45,790 nucleotides of DNA from Chloroflexota bacterium (GCA_902810755.1 CADDYT010000040.1:1-45790), one strand, 5' to 3'. Positions 1 to 8,999 are shown, numbered from the stretch's first letter. Notes: generated by a model not told the origin, from the letters alone. Numbers and translations are program-made.

Positions 1-41
1 CGGAAGGTCAGGCCATCAACCCCAAAGATCACTGAACGCAT
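1..41 (-). CDS. Phosphodiesterase of the alkaline phosphatase superfamily, N-terminal fragment
   Basis: Only the first 13 codons are inside the window, because the gene runs off the left edge. The ATG is at 41-39, 15 nt after the TAA stop of the upstream gene, with an AGGAGAA ribosome site in the gap. The 13 visible residues match the start of the neighbouring phosphodiesterase (57-1646) at every position except residue 11 (Leu for Met), including the metal-binding Asp9 in GVDG. This makes it a tandem paralogue in the same operon. Everything beyond residue 13 is outside the window, so intactness and substrate are unknown. Confidence 0.75.
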   Translation of the reverse strand, partial: MRSVIFGVDGLTF

Positions 42-56
42 CTTTATTGTTCTCCT

Positions 57-1646
57 TTAGATTTCGAGCAATTTCTTGAGCTTGCGTTTCGCCAGTCCGC
101 CCTCGCCGCTCTGCTCTTTGCCGTTCGAGGGGACTGCCGCCTGCTGGCCCTCGGTGAAGAGTTCTTCGAGGACGCGGCCATCGAATTCGACGGGGAAGGG
201 CAGTTCCATTGCTCTCAGCAGGGTGGGAACGAGGTCATAGATTTCGGCGTTGGGGGCTTTGAAGCCGCGCCTGAATTTCGGTCCGCAGGCGTAGAGGACG
301 CCATCCTTGTGATGGGAACCAAAAGCCTTGCCCAGGTCTTCCCAGATGCGCTCGTTGCCCAGTTCGATGCGGAAGGTGATGCCATCACCGGGGAGCAGCA
401 ACAGGTGGGGCTCGCGCGGCGCGTAGGGGCCTTCGCCGAAGACCTCGGTGGTGAATATCTCGTCGATTAGAGGTTGCCCGTTTTTCGGGTCTTTCTGCCG
501 ACGCAGGTCGGCGCACAGTTCGTCGATCTGCCCCTGCGTGATATCAGGGCTGAGGAAGATATCAGCGTAGCCGGAAGGGAAACCGGACATGGAAGGCACG
601 TAGGCCAGTGTATGCTCCCAGTCTACATCGTCGAGCGCGGGACGGTCCAGCCCGGCCTCGAAGTTGGGCGGCGCCCACATGCCGAGCGTCTTGAGCGAGC
701 GTTTGATCTTACGGGCAAGGGGGCGCAGGCCCAGACGCGAGACAAGCTGGCGAAACTGCGTGGCTCGCCCCGACTTGCGCCGCGACTCCTCAAACGATTT
801 GCCCAGCTTCAACAGACCCTTGCTGTAGAGATATTCGTTGATGTCAAAATAGCTGCTGTGGCCGCCAAAGCCGTGATCGGAGACGATGAAGAGCGTGTCA
901 TCGGGGCCGAGCAGGGAAAGCACCTGGCCGAGCGCATCGTCAATCATCTTGAAATAGGCATTGGTGCCGGGATGCAGCGCGCTGACCTCTTCCCACAGCG
1001 GATGTTGCAGGCGATCGGCGCCGATGAAGGCGACGTAAGCGAAATCCCAGGGCTTCTCTTTGAGCAGGTACATGATAAGCTTGACGCGCTCCTCCGTCAT
1101 GCGCAGGATGGCGTCTGCAAGCGGCCCCACCTTGCCCATCGTCTTGAGCCGTTCGTAGGCATTGACCTCAAGGTCGATCTGGTAGTTGGGCGCGACACGA
1201 AAGAGTTCCTCCTTAAAGGAAGATGGATAGGTAAAATCCACGCCGGTGCCGGGGGTCATATAGCCGCTGACCATGATGCCATTCACCGGTTCCGGCGGAT
1301 AGGTAGCGGGAACATTGATGACGATGACCTGCTTGCCAAATTCGCTCAGGATGTTCCAGATGGCCTTGCCACCTCGGCGGCGCGTCAGCACGCGAGCTTT
1401 GCGCGGCTGGCCGCGCTCGGCTTGCTCCTCATACGTCCAGAAGTCGAAGACGCCGTGCCGCGCCGGTTTGAGGCCGGTCGAGAGCGACGTCCACGCGGGC
1501 GGCGTCAGCGGCGGATACTTCGATTCCAGGATCGCCTCACAACCTTCTCGCGTGACCTTCTGGAAATTGGGCAATTCCCCTCGCTCGATCAGGGGATGCA
1601 GAACGCGAAACGTCATACCATCAACGCCAAAGATCACTGATCGCAT
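57..1646 (-). CDS. Type I phosphodiesterase / nucleotide pyrophosphatase-like protein (alkaline phosphatase superfamily)
   Basis: This 529-residue protein is predicted to be a metal-dependent phosphodiesterase or phosphotransferase acting on a phosphorylated glycan, lipid or nucleotide. The family signatures are in order: metal-ligand Asp9 in GVDGMTF, the nucleophile region PPLTPPAWTSL (Thr48 aligns with the family nucleophile), the second metal site SDHGFGG near residues 256-262, and a C-terminal His in GSHHKDG near 440. The end reads like the family tail (DLVPTLLRAM...FDGRVL). I see no signal peptide, so it is probably cytoplasmic. The start has an AGAGG site 6 nt upstream, 12 nt after the flippase gene. 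It is last but one in a polysaccharide operon, and a near-copy follows at 41-1. The exact substrate cannot be read from the sequence. Confidence 0.85.
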   Translation of the reverse strand: MRSVIFGVDGMTFRVLHPLIERGELPNFQKVTREGCEAILESKYPPLTPPAWTSLSTGLKPARHGVFDFWTYEEQAERGQPRKARVLTRRRGGKAIWNILSEFGKQVIVINVPATYPPEPVNGIMVSGYMTPGTGVDFTYPSSFKEELFRVAPNYQIDLEVNAYERLKTMGKVGPLADAILRMTEERVKLIMYLLKEKPWDFAYVAFIGADRLQHPLWEEVSALHPGTNAYFKMIDDALGQVLSLLGPDDTLFIVSDHGFGGHSSYFDINEYLYSKGLLKLGKSFEESRRKSGRATQFRQLVSRLGLRPLARKIKRSLKTLGMWAPPNFEAGLDRPALDDVDWEHTLAYVPSMSGFPSGYADIFLSPDITQGQIDELCADLRRQKDPKNGQPLIDEIFTTEVFGEGPYAPREPHLLLLPGDGITFRIELGNERIWEDLGKAFGSHHKDGVLYACGPKFRRGFKAPNAEIYDLVPTLLRAMELPFPVEFDGRVLEELFTEGQQAAVPSNGKEQSGEGGLAKRKLKKLLEI

Positions 1647-1658
1647 ATAATACCTCTT

Positions 1659-3827
1659 TTATTTCCGTTTATTCTTTTTGCCGCCCAGGAATTTCTTACG
1701 CAGCGACTTCATCACGATTTCATCTTCAGGGCTGCCCTTAAACAGGACGAGCAGCAGGATATAGCAGGCAAGGAAGACGGGAACGAGCGCCAGTTGCAGC
1801 GAGATAATCGCATGACCGAGCGTAAACGAGGTCTTCACATGCCCCAGGTGGAGCAGCAGCAGGCCCGCGCCAACGACAGCGGAACTGATGAGGCCCGCGC
1901 CAATCGATTTCAGCATATCCAGGCGATACGGGTGCATCTTGAGCAGAATCCAGACCTGAAGCAAACGCATGAGATTGAGTACCACGATGGCAAGGCCGGT
2001 GCTGATTGCCGTTCCCATCGCCCCGTAGCGCGGGGTCAGGATAATGCCCAGGATAAGATTGACAGCCACAGAGACCATCGAGTTGAGAAACGAAAGCTTC
2101 TGATAGCCGGTCATGAGCAGCATGTAGCCAACCGCGCCGGTTCCGGCGTTGACCATGCCGCCGAGCGCGAAGGCGATGGCGAGCGGCCAGGCCCCCACAA
2201 AGCTCGGCCCGGAGAGGCCCAGCACAAAGGGCGAGAAGAGCGCGATCACCAGAAAGATAGGCAGGCTGAAGGTGATACACCACTTGGTCACGATCTTAAA
2301 CATCGCCTCCAGTTCTGTTCTCTTCCCCTTGCTATGCAACTCCGCGATGGTCGGCGCAAAGATGTTATTGAGCGAGACCAGCGGCAGCGAGATAAAGTTA
2401 TTCATTCTGATCGCCGCCCCATACTGGCCGATCTGCGATCTGGGAACGCCGAAGACAGCCAGCAAGATGGTGTCAATCGAATCCAGCACGGTATCGATAA
2501 TGGTGGTCAGGAAGTTAAACGAGGCAAAGCTGAGCCACTCACGCACCTCGTATTGCTCGGCTTCGGGCGTCGCCACCCGTGAGACTTCGCGGAAGAGGAA
2601 GTACAGGTTGAAGACAACGCTGGCAAGCGTGCTGATGAGAAAGGCGATGGCCACCCCGGCAATATTGCGGAAAAAGAACAGTACGCCCAGCAGCAGGAGA
2701 ATCTGCAACGTGGGCTGAACGATATTGGCCGTCAGCACGCGCCACTTGAAAGCTTTGAAGCCGCGCAGACCACCCACCCAGACAACCTGCATGCAGAAAA
2801 GCGGGATAAGAGGAGACATCATCTGCAAAAGCGGAATAACCTGCTCAAACGAATTCTGCTGCGCCGTGAGCTGGTGTTTGGCGGCGTTGAGCGCGGCAAA
2901 GGTAGGGGTAAAAAAGACGAGCAGCAGTGCGCCAACGATGCCCGCCAGTCCGGCCACCGTCGTACAAAAAATCGTCAGGCCAACCAGCGAGGTATGTTTC
3001 TTTTTCGTGCGATAGATGGCCGTATAACGCACCATCGCGTCATCCAGGCCAAGGTTGAAGACGGAAGAGATCAGATTAATCAGCGATGTAGCGAGCGTAT
3101 AGAGTCCATAGAGACCGGCGCCGAAGCCGTATTGAACAAGAAAAACTCCAACGTATTTAAAAATCATCCCAAGAATATTGCCGAGGCCAACCATACCGGC
3201 AGAGCTGGCCGCACCAGACACTTCCGACTGCATAGAGTCGCGGGCAGGCTTTTTCTGCTGCGCTGTCGCAGCAATGCCGTTAAGGACCATCATGGGCAGC
3301 GTGGAGCGTTTGTCAAATCCGTTGTCATCGATATCAAAGCCAAAGGTCTCAGGCTTCCACTCCAGTACCCCGTTGGCGTTGAGATCGGCGTGACCCGATG
3401 GTTTCAGCGTAGGAGGAGGCAAGGTGGAAAATCGCTCGATATGCGGCATATATTGTGCCGGGGGCGTATCCATGCCAGCGCCGGATGTCCATGACATATC
3501 GGGCTGCTCGCCCTGTATATTCAGCACAGGATCAATGATAAGCGGACGCGAGACAGGTCTCTGAGCAACCGGCCCTTCCTGCGCGTTCTGGCGGAGATCG
3601 ACCACGAGCGCGTGCGCAGCAGGTCTTTGAGGTATCGTCGTGGCAGACTGAAAGGGAACCTCTGGCACCTGGCCTTCTTGCCCTGTTTCAACCCGCGTTT
3701 TCAGGGTGATTTCTGGCACAATTACGGTATCTTTCTCAGCAAAAAATTCGTCGGCACGACGAAATTGCGTACGGCGAGGAGACCGACGCGAGAATGGCCC
3801 GGATGATTGCGCAAGATCATTACTCAT
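1659..3827 (-). CDS. Wzx/MVF-type polysaccharide flippase with a long disordered N-terminal region
   Basis: This 722-residue protein has about 210 polar, Pro/Arg/Gln-rich residues and then a multi-pass membrane domain of some 12-14 hydrophobic segments (from about residue 215). The membrane part is typical of the polysaccharide_synt/MATE-like flippases (Wzx, MurJ relatives) that move lipid-linked glycans across the membrane. The usual length is 430-520, so the N-terminal extension is unusual. It contains an internal imperfect repeat (QRPAAHALVVDLRQNAQ and QRPVSRPLIIDPVLNIQ). The stop codon leads straight into the ribosome site of the phosphodiesterase. Operon neighbours (Wzz/BY-kinase, Wzy) support a role in exopolysaccharide export rather than peptidoglycan, though MurJ-like function cannot be excluded. 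Confidence 0.85.
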   Translation of the reverse strand: MSNDLAQSSGPFSRRSPRRTQFRRADEFFAEKDTVIVPEITLKTRVETGQEGQVPEVPFQSATTIPQRPAAHALVVDLRQNAQEGPVAQRPVSRPLIIDPVLNIQGEQPDMSWTSGAGMDTPPAQYMPHIERFSTLPPPTLKPSGHADLNANGVLEWKPETFGFDIDDNGFDKRSTLPMMVLNGIAATAQQKKPARDSMQSEVSGAASSAGMVGLGNILGMIFKYVGVFLVQYGFGAGLYGLYTLATSLINLISSVFNLGLDDAMVRYTAIYRTKKKHTSLVGLTIFCTTVAGLAGIVGALLLVFFTPTFAALNAAKHQLTAQQNSFEQVIPLLQMMSPLIPLFCMQVVWVGGLRGFKAFKWRVLTANIVQPTLQILLLLGVLFFFRNIAGVAIAFLISTLASVVFNLYFLFREVSRVATPEAEQYEVREWLSFASFNFLTTIIDTVLDSIDTILLAVFGVPRSQIGQYGAAIRMNNFISLPLVSLNNIFAPTIAELHSKGKRTELEAMFKIVTKWCITFSLPIFLVIALFSPFVLGLSGPSFVGAWPLAIAFALGGMVNAGTGAVGYMLLMTGYQKLSFLNSMVSVAVNLILGIILTPRYGAMGTAISTGLAIVVLNLMRLLQVWILLKMHPYRLDMLKSIGAGLISSAVVGAGLLLLHLGHVKTSFTLGHAIISLQLALVPVFLACYILLLVLFKGSPEDEIVMKSLRKKFLGGKKNKRK

Positions 3828-3882
3828 GCAACCCTACTGCTTTCAAGGCACGTCAACATACGATCAGTCAATCAGAAAGAGT

Positions 3883-3908
3883 GGGCCAGGAGCATCAACT
3901 CCTGACCC
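3883..3908 (-). terminator. Hairpin between pseudo-phosphodiesterase and flippase genes
   Basis: On the minus strand, GGGTCAGGAG (3908-3899) and CTCCTGGCCC (3892-3883) can form a 10-bp stem, including one T-G pair, around a 6-nt loop. The stem is followed by ACTCTTTCTG, a weak T-rich tract. It lies in the 88-nt gap between two genes of the operon. It could be a leaky terminator or an RNA-processing or stabilising hairpin. Confidence 0.45.
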
Positions 3909-3915
3909 CATGCGC

Positions 3916-5124
3916 TCAGACATAGCCGAGGTCGCGCAGGTGGCCGATAATCAACTCCTCATCTTCTTCAGAGAGTTCCTGGCTCTGCGCGCCTGAGCGA
4001 ATTGGATGCGTCTCCAGATAAGAAGGCGCGAAGAGTTCGGCGACGGCGCTGCCATCCAGATCAACATACTCGACGCCCAGGGCGTGCAGCAGCGTTGGTA
4101 CGATAGCCGTAAGCGCGGCATGCTCTGACGGCGAAACGCCGGCCAGCAGTGAAGGCGCTGCGGCCAGCAGGAAACCACTCAACTGAGACGGATGCGCTCC
4201 CGCTTCAACAGTGGTACCGGCAGCGGGCGTTGAGAAGGTGGCCTCATCAAATTCCAGGCGTGTACTGTGTGGCGAAGGGGCATAGCCGGGCGCGAAAACG
4301 ACCACAAGGTCCGGGGCGCAGAAGAGATAGTCGCCGCTATACAGCTCCTCCTTGCGATAGACGCGCTCGATGACGACGGCTCCGTCTTCGTCGCGCAACT
4401 TGGCGGGCAGGGCCTTCACCAGCGTCTCGCGAACCTCTTCGTACTCGTCCTGCGGGTGAACAGCCCCCTGCGCGTCGCGGCCAAGCAGGTTCACCCAGAT
4501 CTGCCCGTGTCCGGCATAGTAGGCCAGCGAGTTCTGCCAGTTGACCTGGTTACTCCGCTCGTCGCGCTCAATGATGCCCATATCGGCCAGGAAATTATTG
4601 ACGTTGACAAAGCGTTCGACCGGGGCCGGGTGCGCCTCGGAGAAGAGGGCCAGCAGCCCCGTCTCGCCGACCGCCTTTTCGGCCAGTGACAGCGCCCGGC
4701 CAATCATGTCGGCGTCTACGTCTGTAGCGGCGCATTTCACAATCAAGCAGGCAGGCGAGGCGGTATTCGCAGCCGCCCATTGCTCGATGCTCTCGACAAG
4801 CTTCGCACCTGGCACTTCCTCAAAAGCGACCGTCCAGCCGACGGTGCGCAGGAGGTCGGGCAACAGCCTGGGGGGCGCGCCGCGCCCTGTCGTTTCTTCG
4901 CTGATGGCATAATTGTGTGGCAGCAGGGTATCAAAGAAACCAAAGGTCTCTGGCAGGCGACCGCTGAACGCCTGGTAGTAGTGCGCCTGCGGGCTGCTAA
5001 TGGGGGCGGGATCAAGTTCGATGAAAGCCGCCCGGCGCGCCTGCACCTCCGGTAGATCGCGGATACTGGCCGCTGCTGCTCCACTCAGCCAGATGATGAC
5101 CGCTCGCTGTGTTGTATCTGTCAA
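3916..5124 (-). CDS. Degenerate alkaline-phosphatase-superfamily protein, probable pseudoenzyme
   Basis: This 402-residue protein has the C-terminal architecture of the neighbouring phosphodiesterases: VNVNNFLADMGII, AYYAGHGQIWVNLLGRD, a REELYSGDY-like segment (KEELYSGDYLFCAPDL) and a closing IVPTLLHALGVEYVDLDG. The catalytic positions do not match. The expected N-terminal GVDG is IWLSGAA (residues 11-17), and the expected SDHG metal site is FSEAHPA near residue 160. Only a His in GAHPSQLSG remains. I infer loss of phosphodiesterase activity and a structural, binding or regulatory role. The start is a TTG at 5124-5122, which overlaps the ligase stop as TTGA. It is fixed by an AAGGAGGA site 6 nt upstream, inside the previous gene, so translation is probably coupled. 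Confidence 0.75.
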   Translation of the reverse strand: MTDTTQRAVIIWLSGAAAASIRDLPEVQARRAAFIELDPAPISSPQAHYYQAFSGRLPETFGFFDTLLPHNYAISEETTGRGAPPRLLPDLLRTVGWTVAFEEVPGAKLVESIEQWAAANTASPACLIVKCAATDVDADMIGRALSLAEKAVGETGLLALFSEAHPAPVERFVNVNNFLADMGIIERDERSNQVNWQNSLAYYAGHGQIWVNLLGRDAQGAVHPQDEYEEVRETLVKALPAKLRDEDGAVVIERVYRKEELYSGDYLFCAPDLVVVFAPGYAPSPHSTRLEFDEATFSTPAAGTTVEAGAHPSQLSGFLLAAAPSLLAGVSPSEHAALTAIVPTLLHALGVEYVDLDGSAVAELFAPSYLETHPIRSGAQSQELSEEDEELIIGHLRDLGYV

Positions 5125-6902
5125 GAAATTCCTCCTTCAGCTTGATAAGGGATTGCTTTCGTCCCTGAACGTTTTGCTTTCATGCATGCAAGTCGCCATA
5201 CCTGATCTTTATACATAAGTAGCCCCCACATAATCCAGCTGGTGACCACCTGGGGCATTTCTGTCAGCACGCTGATCTGACGGGGCGGGATGAAAAAGCC
5301 GCCGGCGAAAAAGTCTGCTACCAGCGAACCCAGGGTCAGGCCGAGAATGGAGAGGGCCAGCATCTGGTCTTCGTGTCTCTCCGAACGGTAGTCATCACAG
5401 AAGGCACGCGCCAGACGATGCCAGAAACCGGGCTTCTCGTGCGGCTTTTTCACCCTCTCCGGCAGCACCACGTAATCCAGGCCAATTCTGCTGAGAATGG
5501 ACGTGGTCATATTCCGCTCATCACGTTTTCTCGGCAGGCGGGCACGTCGGTAGAGCATGGTCGCCAGGACAATCATGATTACCGGGAAGGCGACGAACAG
5601 AAACAGCCCGATCGGCCCGGTTTCGCCGAGAATCTGAAGATAGGCGTTGTGGGCAACACACAGGCCGGTAGCGTTACAGTTGCGCAAAGCCCTGGGTAGA
5701 TTGGTAAACGCCTGATCGTAGGCCCAGAAATTGCCAGGCCCCACGCCGAGTAGAGGCTGCTTACTCCACACGCGCAACGAGTCTTGCCAGATGATGAGGC
5801 GAACAGCATCATCGGTTTTGACGCTCTGCAACTTTTCCAGTTCCGCCTTCAAAAGTGGAATAAACGGGATCAACAGCGCGATATAGGTCATCAGCAGACG
5901 GCGCGAGTAGACAATGGTCATGACGATTGCCCCAACGCCGACTTCCAGCCACCAGCTATTTTCCAGGCAGAGGATGACGCAGACCAGGCACAGGACAGTA
6001 ATCAGCCCGTACAGGAAGCGCACGCGCCCGCTGGGGGCGCAGAGGAAGCGCGCGTATGCCAGCAGACAACCGAGGGCGAGCAACTGGGCAATAGCGCGCA
6101 GGCTCATCCACAGGATGTGCGGCTCCGAGAAACGGAAGGTATAGATGTCGCCTCCAATACGCTTGAAATCATAGAGAACGACAATACACGTAATCAGAGC
6201 GGCAATGATGAAGATGCGCTGGATGTAGCGTATTAACCGTTCATTCGTCGAGACGATCATACAGACGATGACATAGGTCATGACGGGAAAGGTGAAGACG
6301 ATACAGCCCAGAATCTCATCATAGATAATCGGGTTGCTATTGATCTTATGGGGAACTCCATGCGTCCAGAAAGCCTGGACGACGACGTTGGAGATCACCG
6401 CCAGGAAGATCAGGACCAGGTGGGGCCAGTACGCCCGCAGCGGCGGCAGGAAAACTTTGCGCACAGAGAAAGCCGACTGCACCAGCAAGATGCAGAAGAG
6501 TACGCCGATGAATACCTCGGATGGATAAATATCCGCCGACTTCACCGTGACGATTTTGGGCGCCAGAGCTGTTGTTCCCAGCGCAAAGACGAGCAACGCG
6601 AACTGCGGTCGCCTGAGAACGGCAATGAAGGCAGGCAGCAACAGCAGGCCACCACAGATGGCAAAGACAAGATTCAAGGGCAGAAGCGCGAGGATCTGCC
6701 CGCCCTCTATGCCAACCAGGCAGGCCAGGACGACGAGCAGGAGACGCGGCCACCAGAAGCTCAGCCTGCGCCGCCAGTAAATGCGGCGATGATAGGCCTT
6801 TTGCTGCTCTAACTGAGTTTTCAGATCGGGCATTCCCCCTCCCGCAGGAAGGGGAGGCCGATTGGAAAAAGAATCGGTGATCTGCATACTGCCTGCTCTC
6901 AC
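5121..6902 (-). CDS. O-antigen ligase / polysaccharide polymerase family membrane protein (Wzy/WaaL-like)
   Basis: This 593-residue protein has about 12 hydrophobic segments and a large extracytoplasmic loop with the Wzy_C/O-antigen-ligase signature near residues 365-400 (LIIWQDSLRVWSKQPLLGVG, then PGNFW and CVAHNAYLQILGETG). Such enzymes join or polymerise lipid-linked glycan units on the outer face of the membrane. The GTG at 6902 overlaps the kinase stop (GTGA), suggesting coupling. An ATG at 6833, preceded by GGAGGGGGA, is an equally plausible start and would remove 23 low-complexity residues. It is followed by the pseudo-phosphodiesterase with a 4-nt overlap. Ligase versus polymerase cannot be separated by sequence alone. 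Confidence 0.85.
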   Translation of the reverse strand: MRAGSMQITDSFSNRPPLPAGGGMPDLKTQLEQQKAYHRRIYWRRRLSFWWPRLLLVVLACLVGIEGGQILALLPLNLVFAICGGLLLLPAFIAVLRRPQFALLVFALGTTALAPKIVTVKSADIYPSEVFIGVLFCILLVQSAFSVRKVFLPPLRAYWPHLVLIFLAVISNVVVQAFWTHGVPHKINSNPIIYDEILGCIVFTFPVMTYVIVCMIVSTNERLIRYIQRIFIIAALITCIVVLYDFKRIGGDIYTFRFSEPHILWMSLRAIAQLLALGCLLAYARFLCAPSGRVRFLYGLITVLCLVCVILCLENSWWLEVGVGAIVMTIVYSRRLLMTYIALLIPFIPLLKAELEKLQSVKTDDAVRLIIWQDSLRVWSKQPLLGVGPGNFWAYDQAFTNLPRALRNCNATGLCVAHNAYLQILGETGPIGLFLFVAFPVIMIVLATMLYRRARLPRKRDERNMTTSILSRIGLDYVVLPERVKKPHEKPGFWHRLARAFCDDYRSERHEDQMLALSILGLTLGSLVADFFAGGFFIPPRQISVLTEMPQVVTSWIMWGLLMYKDQVWRLACMKAKRSGTKAIPYQAEGGIS

Positions 6903-8698
6903 TCATTTCCAGGGCGCACGGGCGGTCCCATGCGCGGAGAGGGCGGCATCTGCGGCATCTGTAGCGGCGCGATGCCCGGCAGGGAAGGCGGGACGCCTGG
7001 GCGCGACATGCCGCCGGGAGACAACGGCGGTACCGGCAAAGGCGCCATAATGCTCTGGTCGGGCCGCTGCTGCCCGTAATCGGCGCCATAACCATTGCCC
7101 TTCCCGTTTGTTGAAGCTGGTACAGCGGCCCATTCCTCTTTCAACGTCTCGGCGGGCATGGCCGTCGCGAAGTAGCCGTTCTGTTTGCGCGCGGGCTGGC
7201 GGTTCATGATAATACCGGCAGGAACATGCGCCAGCGAGGTCAGGATTTCCTTTGCCCGCAGCAAGAGCGACATCTTATCGTTGCCATAGTTGACGACAAC
7301 CGCAACGCCATCAACCATAGTGGCGATCAAGGCGGCATCGGCGCTCTCCAGCAGGGCAGGCCCATCGATAATCACCACATCAGTTTTCTTGCGCAACTGA
7401 GCGATGATAGAGGGCAGTTTCTGTCCGAGGGCGAAGGCAGGGTCTTCCATGGCTGTACCGGCAGCCACCAGCCAGATATTGGGGGTGTTGCTGCGCTGCA
7501 CTACTGCGTCAACCGGCTCACCTGCCGGGGCCTTGAGCAGGCCGCTCAGACCGGGGCCTGAGGGAGTCAAGCCAAAGGTGAGATGGGTTGAAGGACGACG
7601 CAGATTGCCGTCGACGACAACGACCGTACCTCCGCCGCGCGCTATTGTCGAGGCGATAGCGGCCGCAACCGTCGATTTTCCCTCGGCGATCTGCGGGCTT
7701 GTCACCAGCAGCGCGACCCCTTGCGGCGCCTGCCACTGTGCAGGGAGGATGTGCGCCAGACGGAGGTTAGCGCAGATATCGGCAAATTCCTGCGCTATAG
7801 CGCCCGTCGGACGGAATAGAAGGCTCTTGATGTCAGCCCGTTTACTCAAGCCGCCCAGGTAAGCGAGGCCAAGTTTCTCCCTGACCTGGTCATCGCCGTA
7901 GAGGTGGCCGTCCAGGGAGACCATAATAATCATTACCAGCAAACCCAGCACCAGACCGGCCAGGAACATGACCCCGATAATTTCCACACCCTTGCTGGCA
8001 ACGGTAACGGTCGCCGGAAGGGCCAGCGCCGAGACAAAGACATCCGCTTTCACCGATGTCGGCAACGTTTGCAAGCTTGATTGCAGAGCATCGATGTTGT
8101 GCGTCACATCGGTCAGGTTATTGTTATAGATAGTATAGTGCGGGTCAGAGGTTGTAGCGAGCGAAGCAATCAATGACTCCCAGTGCGTTTTCTGTGCTTG
8201 CAGCTGCGTAATCTGGCTCTGAATATAAGTACGTTTGGCCGTCAGGTCGCCCATGACCTGGTCTGTCTTATACTGCACGTAACCGTTGGCGACATCATTA
8301 GCAATCATCACCGCATCGCCTGGCTTTGGAGCAGTAGCTGTCACAGTAAAGAAAGACGTGGTTGTTGATGGCGCTGTGACGGTCACATCAAATGTGAGGT
8401 CCAGGGGGGTATAGTGATGAGCCTTCAACTCAGGATATTTGCTATAGACATACTGCATCACTCCCAGCGTAACAATCTCGGCAGCATCATTGGTTGCCTG
8501 AGAGATGCTATCGGAGGAGTTTGCAGTTTGACCGGGATAGGTGGTTCCAGGAGCGCCTGCATCAACCAGCATTGTTGCCGTTGCCTGATAGGCGGGGGGA
8601 ATGGCTTTTGCGATTACCACGCCCACCAGTGTCGTGACAACCACGCAGATGGCAATGATCCAGGCGTAACGTTTCATGCTCGGGAAATAACGCTTCAA
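6899..8698 (-). CDS. Wzz-type chain-length determinant fused to BY-kinase (CpsD/CapB-like)
   Basis: This 599-residue protein has an N-terminal TM helix (about 11-31), an extracytoplasmic Wzz domain, a second TM (about 238-261) and a cytoplasmic P-loop tyrosine autokinase domain. Walker A is TSPQIAEGKST (333-343), where the family normally has GEGKS, so the first Gly is Ala. Walker A' is VVVVDGNLRRP (Asp363) and Walker B is VVIIDGP (Asp445). Family members control glycan chain length and export by cycles of autophosphorylation. The C-terminal tail (about 525-599) is very rich in Pro, Gly, Asn and Met and holds few Tyr (NGYGADYG), not a dense Tyr cluster. The start is TTG at 8698 with AGGAGAG just upstream; an ATG lies 7 codons on. 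It is the first gene of the minus-strand operon. Confidence 0.85.
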   Translation of the reverse strand: MKRYFPSMKRYAWIIAICVVVTTLVGVVIAKAIPPAYQATATMLVDAGAPGTTYPGQTANSSDSISQATNDAAEIVTLGVMQYVYSKYPELKAHHYTPLDLTFDVTVTAPSTTTSFFTVTATAPKPGDAVMIANDVANGYVQYKTDQVMGDLTAKRTYIQSQITQLQAQKTHWESLIASLATTSDPHYTIYNNNLTDVTHNIDALQSSLQTLPTSVKADVFVSALALPATVTVASKGVEIIGVMFLAGLVLGLLVMIIMVSLDGHLYGDDQVREKLGLAYLGGLSKRADIKSLLFRPTGAIAQEFADICANLRLAHILPAQWQAPQGVALLVTSPQIAEGKSTVAAAIASTIARGGGTVVVVDGNLRRPSTHLTFGLTPSGPGLSGLLKAPAGEPVDAVVQRSNTPNIWLVAAGTAMEDPAFALGQKLPSIIAQLRKKTDVVIIDGPALLESADAALIATMVDGVAVVVNYGNDKMSLLLRAKEILTSLAHVPAGIIMNRQPARKQNGYFATAMPAETLKEEWAAVPASTNGKGNGYGADYGQQRPDQSIMAPLPVPPLSPGGMSRPGVPPSLPGIAPLQMPQMPPSPRMGPPVRPGNE

Positions 8699-8999
8699 GG
8701 TCTCTCCTACCTTTCAAAAACGCGGTAAAGCGCCTTTACCACATACCAGAACTGTTCGTCCCTCTTCAAACAAGAAACAATCTTTCCTTCAGTATACACA
8801 GCGGTACATACGATACATGCCTGTTGGCAATAGGACAGCCCTGATGCACGCATTTCTCTACATCTATGCAACCCAAGTTGCAAGTGTAACAGAATACGCG
8901 CCACAAACCCCAGGCATAAATTGTTACATTCCGGTGATGATCTCTCACCGGAGGTTACGATTTCTCAACCGACTTGCTGGCGGCTTCCCTTCAGAATAT
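8699..8999. other. Intergenic region upstream of the polysaccharide operon
   Basis: This 301-nt gap separates the lipoprotein gene end (9000) from the kinase start (8698). A TATACT-like -10 box lies on the minus strand at 8796-8791 with no convincing -35, so the operon promoter is only suggested. A perfect 7-bp inverted repeat, CCGGTGA/TCACCGG, spans 8931-8951 with a 7-nt loop. It has no T-run, so it could be an operator or a weak transcript-end hairpin. Short ORFs here lack ribosome sites and look non-coding. Confidence 0.4.

Noticed and set aside
474..1640. 388-residue plus-strand ORF
   Set aside because: It lies wholly antisense to the phosphodiesterase gene, which has clear motifs. Its composition (rich in Arg, Gly, His, Ala) is typical of a shadow frame.
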